Below are positions 1 through 8,030 of a stretch of DNA of 64,000 bases, in pieces; the first letter of the stretch is position 1, and every line of letters starts with the position of its first letter. The stretch is from JAYRZB01 sp041916675. GTDB lineage: Bacteria > Pseudomonadota > Alphaproteobacteria > Rhizobiales > Devosiaceae. The stretch lies in assembly GCA_041916675.1 (NCBI GenBank), contig JAYRZB010000004.1, positions 248,001-312,000 of the forward strand. Direction: 5' to 3'. The position numbers were made by a program, and so were the translations under genes. The notes beneath the pieces were generated by a model, which worked only from the letters and a program-made list of their open reading frames with translations, ran no database searches and was not told where the DNA came from.

Positions 1-684
1 TTCAAGCGGCTGTTCTCGCAGGAGGCGCTGGTCAACTTCGCCAAGGGTCTCGTGAAGATTTCGGTGGTTGGTGCTGTGATGTTCTTCGTGCTCTGGCCCG
101 AGCGCGATCAACTCGACACCATGATCACGCTGGAACCGGCGCTTATCCTGGTGGAATTTCAGCAACTTGGCCTAAAGGTGTTCTGGGCGGTGCTCGCCAT
201 TGTCACAATCATCGCCATTGCCGATTTCGTTTATCAGCGCCAGCGCTGGTGGAACCGGCAGAAGATGACGCTGCAGGAAGTGCGCGACGAGTACAAGCAG
301 ATGGAAGGCGACCCCAAGATCAAGGGCCGCATCCGCCAGATCCGCAACGAGCGCAGCCGCAAGCGCATGATGTCGTCGGTGCCCAATGCCACCGTGATCA
401 TCACCAACCCCACTCACTTTGCCGTGGCGCTGCAGTATGATCGCGATATGCCTGCGCCCAAGTGCGTGGCCAAGGGGGCCGACGCTATCGCGTTTCGAAT
501 CCGTGAGCTGGCCAAGGAACATGACGTGCCAATCGTTGAAAACCCGCCGCTTGCCCGCGCCCTCTATGCCACCGTTGAAATTGATCAGGTCATCCCGGTC
601 GAGCACTTCAAGGCCGTGGCCCAGGTCATCGGCTACGTCATGCGCCTCAAGTCCAAGTCGGGCTGGCGTCCGGCGAAGGCCTGA
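1..684 (+). CDS. flhB: Flagellar biosynthesis protein FlhB, C-terminal part (5' truncated by window edge)
   Basis: The frame is open from base 1, so the gene starts before the window; 227 residues are visible of a protein usually about 355 long. FlhB is the inner-membrane switch protein of the flagellar type III export gate. The visible part has the last two transmembrane stretches (from about base 52 and base 175) followed by the soluble cytoplasmic domain. The autocleavage loop NPTH is present in the context TNPTHFAVAL (about bases 409-420), the site where FlhB splits to change export from rod/hook to filament substrates. The charged linker (RQIRNERSRKR) before it is typical. The next gene is cckA, 116 bases on. 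Confidence 0.95.
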   Translation, partial: FKRLFSQEALVNFAKGLVKISVVGAVMFFVLWPERDQLDTMITLEPALILVEFQQLGLKVFWAVLAIVTIIAIADFVYQRQRWWNRQKMTLQEVRDEYKQMEGDPKIKGRIRQIRNERSRKRMMSSVPNATVIITNPTHFAVALQYDRDMPAPKCVAKGADAIAFRIRELAKEHDVPIVENPPLARALYATVEIDQVIPVEHFKAVAQVIGYVMRLKSKSGWRPAKA

Positions 685-701
685 TCGGCCGTATCGCTTG
701 T

Positions 702-742
702 GCAAATGCCGGTTCGGCCTCCCCACGCCGGGAGCCATTTGC
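702..742. repeat. Inverted repeat between flhB and cckA
   Basis: GCAAATG (702-708) is repeated as CATTTGC (736-742), with a further CCGG/CCGG pairing inside, so the transcript could fold into a long stem. No T-run follows, so it is not a standard terminator. It could be a transcript end, processing site or operator between the flagellar gene and cckA. Confidence 0.35.
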
Positions 743-800
743 TAGACCTTGGTAACGCGCCTGATTCGGGCCCTAGGCAGACCGCGGAGCACCTTTCTGC

Positions 801-3380
801 ATGACGGTATCCCCCCTCAATCAGGACAATTATCCCGATCCCCTGATGTCGCAGTCGCGCGGTGGTGCCGGACTGTGGCGTGTGGTGGCCCTGGCCGTCT
901 TTTTCATCGTCATCGCCGTCACCTTGTCGCTGGGTGGCGATGCCATTCCTCCCGACCTTGTGCTGCTGTTCCTTGGGCTTTTGGCGGTTATCGGCGTGTT
1001 TTCGCTGTTCGCGCTGGCGGCAGGACTGTTCCGCTACTCGGGCACCGATGAAACCCGCACTCTTTCGCGCTCCGTCATCGACAGTCTGCCCTATGGCATC
1101 GTCGTTACTGATCGGGAAGGCAAGATCGCCTACGTCAACTCACAGTATGGCGCCTTTCCCGGTGCCCTGAGCGATGGGGTGCCGGTCGGCATTACACGGC
1201 TCTTTGCCGGTCTGCCCGAAATCTCGGAGTCGGTTTATCGCCTGTCCCGCGCCGCCCGCGACGGCCGCGCCGCTGTGGAGGACCTGCGCATCATTGGAGG
1301 TCTCGGCACCGCTTCGGGCGTTGTTGGCAAACCTTATTGGTATCGGGTCGGTGTTCGTCCGCTGCCGCAGGTCGATGGCACGCAGCGCCCGTTGATCCAG
1401 TGGTCGGTTGAGGACATCTCGCGCGACAAGGAAAGCCAGGAAAATGCCTTCCTCGAACTGCAGCGCGCCATCGACTATCTCGATCATGCCCCGGCCGGCT
1501 TCTTCTCCGCCGATGCGGAGGGCCGGGTGCAATATCTGAACTCGACCCTTGCCGATTGGCTCGGGCACGATCTTGCCGAGTTTGAATCCGGCGCCCTGCG
1601 GCTTGATGATATTGTGCGCGGCGATGGTGCCAGCCTGCTGATGCGCGGTCGCAGTGACGGCGAAATCCGCACTGAAATCATCGACATCGATCTGGTTCGC
1701 CGCAATGGCACCAGCTTTCCCGTGCGCCTGCTGCACCGCGCAGCGCGTCTCGCAGATGGTGAATTGGGAGAAACCCGCACTCTGGTGCTTGATCGCAGCC
1801 GTGGCGCTTCCGATAGCAACGAGGAAGAACTGCGCGCAGCTGAGGTGCGGTTCTCGCGCTTTTTCAACGATACCCCATTTGCGATTGCCACCCTCGACGG
1901 GCAGGGGCGTATCGTGCGCACCAACGCCCCGTTCAGCCGCATCTTTGGTTGGGCCAGCGAGGCCAAGAGCCTCGAAATGCAACCGATGGCCGAGCTCATT
2001 GCCGAGGCGAGCCGCGATAGCTTTGCCAAAGCGATTGTTGCCGCTGGGGAAAACCGATCCGAGATCGAGCCGGTCGACGCGCTTCTGGCGCGCGAGGGCG
2101 ATCATGCGGTCCGCCTCTATATCTCGCATTCCGAGGAGAGCACCGGTTCACCGGAACGGGTCAATGTCTACGCACTCGATATGACCGAGCAGCGCAAGCT
2201 CGAAGCCCAGTTCGCCCAAGGCCAGAAAATGCAGGCTGTCGGCCAGCTCGCCGGTGGCGTGGCGCACGACTTCAACAACGTGCTGACCGCCATCATCGGC
2301 TTCTCCGATCTGTTGCTGCTCAAGCACAAACCGGGCGATCCGTCCTTTGGCGATATCATGTCGATCAAGCAGAGCGCCAATCGCGCCGCCGGGCTCACCC
2401 GGCAACTGCTGGCCTTCTCGCGCCGCCAGACTCTGCGCCCGCAAATCCTTGAGGTTCCGACCAACATCGACGACCTCACTGTGCTGCTCAAGCGTCTTAT
2501 CGGCGAACAGAACACGCTCACCGTTTCACACGGTCGTGGCGTCTGGCCGGTGAAGGCCGATCTCGTCCAGCTCGAACAGGTTGTGGTCAATCTCGTGGTC
2601 AATGCCCGCGATGCCATGCCTAATGGTGGCGCCATCACCATCCGCACTTCCAATATCACCGAGAGTGAAGCAGCCAGCCTGACTTATACCGGCATGCCAC
2701 CGGCCGACTATGTGCTGATCGAGGTCGAGGATACCGGTACCGGCATGCCGCCCGAGATCATGGAGAAGATCTTCGAACCGTTCTTCTCCACCAAAGAGCT
2801 TGGAAAGGGTACCGGCCTGGGCCTCTCCACGGTCTATGGCATCATCAAACAGACTGGCGGATTCATCTATCCGGAATCGACGGTGGGTGTTGGCACGACT
2901 TTCAAAATTTTCCTGCCACGCCATGTGCAGACGGAAGGCGAAGTGGTGGCCAAGGCCGTCGCGGCGCCGGTCAAGGACCTTACCGGTCACGAGCGCATCC
3001 TGCTTGTCGAAGATGAGGAAAGCGTACGCGCCTTCTCCGCCCGCGCTCTCAAGACCACTGGTTATGAAGTTTACGAGGCAGGATCGGGCGAAGAAGCCCT
3101 CGAGGTGCTCGATGAAATCGAAGACGGTATCGACCTGCTGATTTCCGACGTTGTCATGCCTGAAATGGATGGCCCGGCGCTGTTGATCAAGGTGCGCGAG
3201 CGCATGCCCAACCTCAAGGTGATCTTTGTCTCTGGCTATGCCGAGGAAAGCGTGCGCAAAGACATCGCCGATGATCAGAGCGTGGAGTTCCTCGCCAAGC
3301 CCTATTCGCTCGACCAGATCAACTCCAAGGTTAAGGAAGTGCTCGGCTCGGCCCGGCGGGGCAGTACGCCGGAGGTTTAG
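801..3380 (+). CDS. cckA: Cell-cycle hybrid histidine kinase CckA
   Basis: This 859-residue hybrid sensor kinase matches CckA, which feeds phosphate through ChpT to CtrA (and CpdR) in alphaproteobacteria. Order of domains: two membrane helices (about residues 25-80), PAS modules (about 90-200, 225-330 and 345-465), a HisKA domain with phospho-acceptor His489 in GGVAHDFNN, an HATPase_c domain with N, D-G-TG and GTGLGL boxes (about 560-700), and a C-terminal receiver domain with Asp783 in ISDVVMPEMDG. The AHDFNN motif and the domain order are characteristic of CckA. Because the kinase carries its own receiver domain it is bifunctional kinase/phosphatase in studied species. It is downstream of flhB on the same strand; as I recall, flagellar export genes also precede cckA in Caulobacter. 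CtrA-type boxes occur later in this window (60.8 and 63.5 kb). Confidence 0.93.
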   Translation: MTVSPLNQDNYPDPLMSQSRGGAGLWRVVALAVFFIVIAVTLSLGGDAIPPDLVLLFLGLLAVIGVFSLFALAAGLFRYSGTDETRTLSRSVIDSLPYGIVVTDREGKIAYVNSQYGAFPGALSDGVPVGITRLFAGLPEISESVYRLSRAARDGRAAVEDLRIIGGLGTASGVVGKPYWYRVGVRPLPQVDGTQRPLIQWSVEDISRDKESQENAFLELQRAIDYLDHAPAGFFSADAEGRVQYLNSTLADWLGHDLAEFESGALRLDDIVRGDGASLLMRGRSDGEIRTEIIDIDLVRRNGTSFPVRLLHRAARLADGELGETRTLVLDRSRGASDSNEEELRAAEVRFSRFFNDTPFAIATLDGQGRIVRTNAPFSRIFGWASEAKSLEMQPMAELIAEASRDSFAKAIVAAGENRSEIEPVDALLAREGDHAVRLYISHSEESTGSPERVNVYALDMTEQRKLEAQFAQGQKMQAVGQLAGGVAHDFNNVLTAIIGFSDLLLLKHKPGDPSFGDIMSIKQSANRAAGLTRQLLAFSRRQTLRPQILEVPTNIDDLTVLLKRLIGEQNTLTVSHGRGVWPVKADLVQLEQVVVNLVVNARDAMPNGGAITIRTSNITESEAASLTYTGMPPADYVLIEVEDTGTGMPPEIMEKIFEPFFSTKELGKGTGLGLSTVYGIIKQTGGFIYPESTVGVGTTFKIFLPRHVQTEGEVVAKAVAAPVKDLTGHERILLVEDEESVRAFSARALKTTGYEVYEAGSGEEALEVLDEIEDGIDLLISDVVMPEMDGPALLIKVRERMPNLKVIFVSGYAEESVRKDIADDQSVEFLAKPYSLDQINSKVKEVLGSARRGSTPEV

Positions 3381-3529
3381 GAGCGGGGCGCCATCCCTTC
3401 CAGGTAGAGAGTCAAGTTGGGGGTGAGGCGCGTTCTTGGCAAAACACTCGTCTTTGTGTGGCGAGGGTATTCCGCAAATGCTGGCATAAGGGGCTGCATG
3501 CGCCTATATCGGGCGCAACCATCACTGGA

Positions 3530-4717
3530 ATGTCCGCCATCGACACCGCCCCGACCAAACCCGATCAATTCTTCGCAACGCTAGAAACCGCGTTTGGCGA
3601 CGGCACTCTGATCGCGCTGGCGCTGAAGGCGCATGCCGGGGTCGATACCACGCTGAAGTCGATCGATATCAAACCGGTAGTGATCAAGCAGCAGAAGCAG
3701 CTCAGCTTCACTTTTCACCACAAAACCCGCGACATCGTGAAGAACCACGTTTGGGTCGAGGCGCGTGGGAAGTTGACGGATCTGGTCGGGCCGGATTTCC
3801 GGCTGGCACAGCTGTTCACCACTGATGCCGATTGGACGCTGGATTTTCAGGGCAAGGTCCCACGGTTGAAACAGGCACCGCCTACCCGGACGGCGCCGGC
3901 CTCGCTTTCCCACGATCGCGAAAAGTCGCGCGCCATTGCCGCAAGCGGCAATCGTTGGTTGCACGAACTCGGCATCACTGACCCCAAGGGCGCTGTCCTG
4001 CCAAGCGCGCAGGATAAATATCGTCAGATCAACCGCTATGTCGAAATCCTCAGCCCGCTGCTCAAGGCCATTCCGACTGATCGGCTGACCAGGGTTCTCG
4101 ATATGGGGGCCGGCAAGGGCTACCTCACCTTTGCGGTGGCCGACTATCTGGCCAACACCCTTGGTTCAAAGGCATCGGTGGTTGGCGTCGAGTTCCGCCC
4201 CGATCTGGTGTCGCTGTGCAATGGGGTCGCAGACAAAGCTTGCCTGACTCAACTCAGCTTTGCCGAGGGCTCGATTGCCGATTTTGACAGTGCCGGTGCC
4301 AGCGTGCTGATCGCGCTCCATGCCTGCGATACTGCCACCGACGATGCCATTGCCCAGGGCATTGCTGCGGGAGCCGAGCTCATTGTCGTCGCCCCATGCT
4401 GCCACAAGCAAATCCGTCGCGAGATCGAGGCGGCACGCGCTGCAACGCCGCTCGATTACCTCATGCGCCACGGCATTTTCACTGAGCGCCAGGCCGAAAT
4501 GGTCACCGATGCCATCCGGGCCCTGGTGCTCGAATATTTCGGCTACTCGACCAAGGTTTTCGAGTTCATCTCCGACCAGCACACACCAAAGAACGTGCTG
4601 ATTGTCGGCCAGCGCAGCGGCACCGGGCGGAACGAAAAGGTGCTGCGCCAGATCGCCGAAGCGAAAGCCTTCTTCGGCATTCGCCGCCATCATCTCGAAG
4701 ACGCCACCGGCATCTAG
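3530..4717 (+). CDS. Class I SAM-dependent methyltransferase
   Basis: A 395-residue protein with a SAM-binding motif I, VLDMGAGKGYLTFA (about residue 190), and later VGVEFRPDLV and IALHACDTATDDA motifs. This is the GSTCD/Methyltransf_32-like family, whose substrate in bacteria is not established; the Cys-containing APCCHKQIR stretch is typical of it. The N-terminal 150 residues form a separate domain of unknown role. The frame is open upstream to 3458, but the MSAIDTAP start at 3530 gives the usual protein beginning; the upstream ATG at 3458 remains possible. It converges on the aldo/keto reductase gene 17 bases away. Confidence 0.75.
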   Translation: MSAIDTAPTKPDQFFATLETAFGDGTLIALALKAHAGVDTTLKSIDIKPVVIKQQKQLSFTFHHKTRDIVKNHVWVEARGKLTDLVGPDFRLAQLFTTDADWTLDFQGKVPRLKQAPPTRTAPASLSHDREKSRAIAASGNRWLHELGITDPKGAVLPSAQDKYRQINRYVEILSPLLKAIPTDRLTRVLDMGAGKGYLTFAVADYLANTLGSKASVVGVEFRPDLVSLCNGVADKACLTQLSFAEGSIADFDSAGASVLIALHACDTATDDAIAQGIAAGAELIVVAPCCHKQIRREIEAARAATPLDYLMRHGIFTERQAEMVTDAIRALVLEYFGYSTKVFEFISDQHTPKNVLIVGQRSGTGRNEKVLRQIAEAKAFFGIRRHHLEDATGI

Positions 4718-4734
4718 GGGCAATAAGGCCCGCG

Positions 4735-5763
4735 CTACGCCACGCGTCCGCCGGGCAGGGGCGTTCCTGGCGCTACCAGGCCATCGCGGGCCAGTGTCGC
4801 CCAGAATTCATCGGGAATGTCCGTTGTCCACCACGCAACGATCTGATCGAGCTCTTCGGGCGTCCGTGGCCCCGGCAGCACGTTGCACACTGCCCTGTGC
4901 GCCAGCGGGAACTGCAGTGCCGCCGCCGCCAGCGGCACGTTGAAGGCCTTGCATGCCGCCTCGAGCTTTTGCACTCGCGCTACCACCTCGGCCGGGGCCT
5001 TGCCATAGTTCCAGGTCGATCCACCCACCAGAATTCCCGAATTGAACGGGCCGCCGATCACCACCGAGGATTTGCGTGCGAGACAGGTTTCAAGAAACGG
5101 GTAGAGCGCACCTTGCTCAAGCAGGGTATAGCGCCCGGCCAGCAGGAAAACGTCCCAGTCGCCCAGCGCCATGGCGTCCATGAGCACTTCCCACTCATTG
5201 ACCCCCAGGCCAATCGCCTTGATCATTCCGCCATCGCGCAATTGGCGCAGCGCTTTGTAACCGCCAGCCTTGAGTTGCTCCCAATAGGGTTTGTTGCCCT
5301 CCGCCCCGTGGGTGGCCGCGCCGATATCGTGCACATAAAGCACATCGACTGCATTCAGCCCCAGACGCTGCAGGCTGTCCTCAAACGATCGCATGATGCC
5401 GTCATAGCTATAGTCGTAAACCTGATCGAAGGGCAGGGCATCGGGCCAGTTGAAACCCTCCGGGCGCTGGCCGAAAAATGGCTTGAGCAGCCGTCCCACC
5501 TTGGTTGCCAGCACCGTGCCCTTACTCCGGCCGCGCAGCACATCGCCCATCAGGTGTTCCGAGCGGCCAAAGGCATATTGCGGCGCGGTGTCGAACAGGT
5601 TGATGCCGATATCAATCGCACGCTGAATGGTGGCGCGTGCCTGCGCCTCCGGCGTGCTGGTGAAAATTCCGGCCAGCGTGGCGCCACCAAGCCCCAGCGT
5701 CGTCACCGTCAGTCCGGTGGCGCCGATCTCACGCTTTTCAAACCCGCGTATCGCATTCGTCAT
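4735..5763 (-). CDS. Aldo/keto reductase, sugar 1-dehydrogenase type
   Basis: A 342-residue aldo/keto reductase of the subgroup containing D-threo-aldose (L-fucose) 1-dehydrogenase and pyridoxal 4-dehydrogenase, NAD(P)-linked enzymes that oxidise free sugars to lactones. Visible catalytic features are the Asp-Tyr pair in FDTAPQYAFGRSE, the Lys in VLATKVGR and the His in DVLYVHDIG. The exact sugar cannot be read from sequence. The gene is divergent from a FadR-type regulator (133-base gap) and close to a GguC/AraD1 gene, so a role in oxidative sugar catabolism under that regulator is the best inference. A GGAGG ribosome site precedes the ATG at 5763. Confidence 0.82.
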   Translation of the reverse strand: MTNAIRGFEKREIGATGLTVTTLGLGGATLAGIFTSTPEAQARATIQRAIDIGINLFDTAPQYAFGRSEHLMGDVLRGRSKGTVLATKVGRLLKPFFGQRPEGFNWPDALPFDQVYDYSYDGIMRSFEDSLQRLGLNAVDVLYVHDIGAATHGAEGNKPYWEQLKAGGYKALRQLRDGGMIKAIGLGVNEWEVLMDAMALGDWDVFLLAGRYTLLEQGALYPFLETCLARKSSVVIGGPFNSGILVGGSTWNYGKAPAEVVARVQKLEAACKAFNVPLAAAALQFPLAHRAVCNVLPGPRTPEELDQIVAWWTTDIPDEFWATLARDGLVAPGTPLPGGRVA

Positions 5764-5784
5764 CGGCCATCCTCCAAACGCCTC

Positions 5785-5800
5785 CTAACTGACATGTTAG
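5785..5800. promoter_or_regulatory. Inverted repeat upstream of the aldo/keto reductase gene
   Basis: CTAAC-N6-GTTAG lies 22 bases before the aldo/keto reductase start codon. A second weaker dyad, ATTG-N4-CAAT, is at 5823-5834. Either could be the operator of the divergent FadR-type regulator; GntR-family proteins bind short-armed palindromes like these. This is inference from position and symmetry only. Confidence 0.35.
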
Positions 5801-5896
5801 CAGGCAGAGGTAAAACGGCTGCATTGTCGGCAATTGTCATACTTAAGGCTGGAGGGCAGGGGGCGAATGTGGCAAGCATGACGCCTCGCCACTTGC

Positions 5897-6658
5897 ATGT
5901 TGGACCCTGATTTGGCAGCGCCCGGGCAATCTTCCTCCCATAATTTCAGCGCCACCCGTCCGGCGCGTTCGCACACCGCCCATGTCATGCGCCAGCTTGG
6001 TCTCGATATTGTTTCGGGCCGCTACAAGCAAAACGCCATCCTGCCCGGCGATGCGGAGTTGATGGAGCAGTTTCGCGTTTCGCGCACGGTCTTGCGCGAA
6101 GCCATGAAGACCCTCGCTGGCAAGGGTCTGATCAAGGCTCGCGCCCGTATCGGCACAAGGGTTTGCCCGCGCGACGAGTGGAACCTCTTCGATCCCGATG
6201 TCCTGATCTGGCATGCAGAAACCGGGCTTGATGCCAGCTTTTTTGCATGGCTGGGAGAAATGCGCCTGGCGCTCGAGCCAGAGGCGGCGGCACTTGCCGC
6301 CTTGCGCCATACGCCTGAGCAACTGGCAGGGCTTTTTGAGTGCGTCGATCGCATGGGGGCAGAAAACTATTCGCCCGCCGATTTTGTGGCCGCCGACCTC
6401 AGCTTCCATCTCGGCGTCGCCAGCGCTGCCGCCAATCCGTTCCTGCGCTCGATTTCAACGTTGATCGAAGTGGCGCTGGTCTCATCGCTCACCATCAGTT
6501 CCCCGGCCGATGACAGCAGTGAGCATCTCGCCTCGGTCGCCGCCCACCGCGCGATAGCCGATGCTATCGCGGCACGAGATCCGGATGCGGCCCGGGCGGC
6601 CATGCGCGTAGTTATCAATCAGGGCATTGCCCGCACCACCAGGGCGCGGACAGGTTAA
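5897..6658 (+). CDS. GntR-family transcriptional regulator, FadR/FCD subfamily
   Basis: 253 residues: an N-terminal GntR winged helix (about 28-95; ILPGDAELMEQFRVSRT followed by VLREAMKTLAGKGLIKARAR) and a C-terminal all-helical FCD ligand domain (about 105-245). The FCD domain shows the metal-site pattern with Asp in ADLSFH, and His in SEHLASVAAHRAI. Such regulators usually repress sugar-acid or lactone catabolic genes and are released by an intermediate. Divergent from the aldo/keto reductase and convergent with the GguC/AraD1 gene, which are its probable targets. The ATG at 5897 gives about 25 residues before the HTH; a later start cannot be excluded. Confidence 0.85.
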   Translation: MLDPDLAAPGQSSSHNFSATRPARSHTAHVMRQLGLDIVSGRYKQNAILPGDAELMEQFRVSRTVLREAMKTLAGKGLIKARARIGTRVCPRDEWNLFDPDVLIWHAETGLDASFFAWLGEMRLALEPEAAALAALRHTPEQLAGLFECVDRMGAENYSPADFVAADLSFHLGVASAAANPFLRSISTLIEVALVSSLTISSPADDSSEHLASVAAHRAIADAIAARDPDAARAAMRVVINQGIARTTRARTG

Positions 6659-6702
6659 CCCGCTGATTCCGGATGGTCAGCTATGCCCTTGATCATGAAG
6701 CT

Positions 6703-7692
6703 CTAATAGAGCCTGCCGACGCGCACCGGGCGATCATCCTCGAAAGACACCGAATTGCGCAGCGGCGCGCCAAACTGGCTTTCGGCAATCTCGAAAATGT
6801 CCCCTGTCTGGGTCGAAACCCCATCGGCAAAGCTCAGCGTTGCCGTGCCGAACATATGCACGTGCACATCGCCGGGATTGCGGAACAGGTCATACTTGAA
6901 GTGGTGGTATTCGAGGTTGGCAATGGTGTGGCTCATGTTGTCCTCACCCGAAAGGAACGGTTTTTCCCAGATCACCTTTCCGCCCCGCAGGATGCGCGAC
7001 ATGCCTTCGATATGGCGCGGCAAGTCCCCGACGCGAAGCTCTGGTCCGAACGAGCAGGCCCGCAGCTTGGAATGTGCCAGGAACAGGTAGTTCACCCGCT
7101 CGGTAACATGGTCGGAGAATTCATTGGCCAGCGCAAAGCCCAGCCGGCGCGGATTGCCTTGCTGGTCGATCACGTAGATGCCTGCGATCTCAGGTTCTTC
7201 CCCGGCGTCCTTGGCAAAGGCCGGTGAGGGGATCGGGCGGCCGGGCGCCACCACCGTATAGCCATTGCCCTTATAAAACCATTCGGGCTGTACGCCGACC
7301 TCGCCCGGCGACGGTTTGCCGCCTTCAAGGCCCATGCGAAACATCTTCATTGAATCTGTCAGGTTCTCGTCTGCCTTGCCGCCCTTGTGCATGGCGTCGC
7401 GGGTCGCCGCCGATCCAAGGTGAGTCAAGCCGGTACCGGTCACATAAAGATGCGCTGGATCGGGGTGGTTGATTGGCGGCAGGATGCGCCCCTCGATCAG
7501 GATGGCGTCCCGGCTTTGGGGTGGGCCAAGCTTGGTGGTCCCCATCACGTCCGCCATCGTGGTTCCCGCATTCAGTGCCGCCAGTGCGATGTCGTAGACA
7601 CTTTGGGCATGGGTGACCTGACGGACTTCCGCCCCATTGACCACACCAACGGCGCGCTGGTTGCTTTCGTCAAGGTACTGGATCAGGTTCAT
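6703..7692 (-). CDS. GguC / AraD1 family protein (fumarylacetoacetate-hydrolase fold)
   Basis: A 329-residue protein of the AraD1/GguC family, a branch of the fumarylacetoacetate hydrolase superfamily found beside sugar ABC transporters and arabinose/galactose/galactarate genes in rhizobia; proposed roles are sugar-acid dehydratase-like. Signature parts include YVTGTGLTHLGSA, KMFRMGLEGGKP, QPEWFYKGNG and GEEPEIAGIY, with the acidic metal ligands in the last. The frame is open to 7734 but MNLIQYLDE at 7692 is the family's normal start. No dehydratase, aldolase or transporter gene is next to it, so the pathway is incomplete here and other genes must lie elsewhere. Confidence 0.8.
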   Translation of the reverse strand: MNLIQYLDESNQRAVGVVNGAEVRQVTHAQSVYDIALAALNAGTTMADVMGTTKLGPPQSRDAILIEGRILPPINHPDPAHLYVTGTGLTHLGSAATRDAMHKGGKADENLTDSMKMFRMGLEGGKPSPGEVGVQPEWFYKGNGYTVVAPGRPIPSPAFAKDAGEEPEIAGIYVIDQQGNPRRLGFALANEFSDHVTERVNYLFLAHSKLRACSFGPELRVGDLPRHIEGMSRILRGGKVIWEKPFLSGEDNMSHTIANLEYHHFKYDLFRNPGDVHVHMFGTATLSFADGVSTQTGDIFEIAESQFGAPLRNSVSFEDDRPVRVGRLY

Positions 7693-7904
7693 AAAAGGCC
7701 AGTTCCATGGCTTCGGGCATAGGGTATAGTGCATTCAGCGGGCGCAACACGTCGCTTTTCAAATCAACCACTGCGTCGTTCGTGTTTGAACAGTCGAATG
7801 TGCCCCCGGCGTGGCAGCGAACGGCCCGTCTGCACCAGCTTGAGAAAAGCTCGGCCGATTCGTGCGCCAAACAAAAGTTATCCCCGCACTCTGTTTCTCG
7901 TTCT
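7693..7904. other. Non-coding stretch upstream of the recA control region
   Basis: The gap between the GguC/AraD1 start and recA is 338 bases. Its left two thirds show no credible gene, RNA or terminator. A 103-codon open frame crosses it on the plus strand, but it overlaps the recA operators, ends just before the recA ribosome site and lacks protein-like composition. The regulatory part begins at 7905 and is listed separately. Confidence 0.6.
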
Positions 7905-7957
7905 GTTCTCATTTTCCGCTTGACGGAGACGAAACAAAATGAGAACAAAATAAGAAT
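7905..7957 (+). promoter_or_regulatory. recA control region with LexA (SOS) boxes
   Basis: Alphaproteobacterial LexA binds GAAC-N7-GAAC (equally GTTC-N7-GTTC). Here AAAC-N7-GAAC (7932-7946) overlaps GAAC-N7-GAAT (7943-7957), sharing the central GAAC, so two boxes each one base off consensus run in tandem. In addition GTTCTCATTTT (7905-7915) is an exact inverted copy of AAAATGAGAAC (7936-7946), extending to 12 bp with the flanking T/A. TTGACG at 7920-7925 is a likely -35 element between the two copies, so bound LexA would cover the promoter. The recA start codon is 74 bases downstream. Confidence 0.78.
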
Positions 7958-8030
7958 ACAGATTGGCAAACCCGATACCGACCGGACGCGTTGCGCGGGC
8001 ATGGCGGGCATGGAATAAGGAGACCCAACT

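Noticed and set aside
172..738. Long frames on the opposite strand of flhB, cckA, alaS and others
   Set aside because: Shadow frames of real genes, caused by high GC; they lack motifs and overlap well-supported coding sequences.
7707..8018. 103-codon open frame before recA
   Set aside because: Spans the LexA boxes and promoter, no start context or family resemblance; accidental frame in GC-rich DNA.
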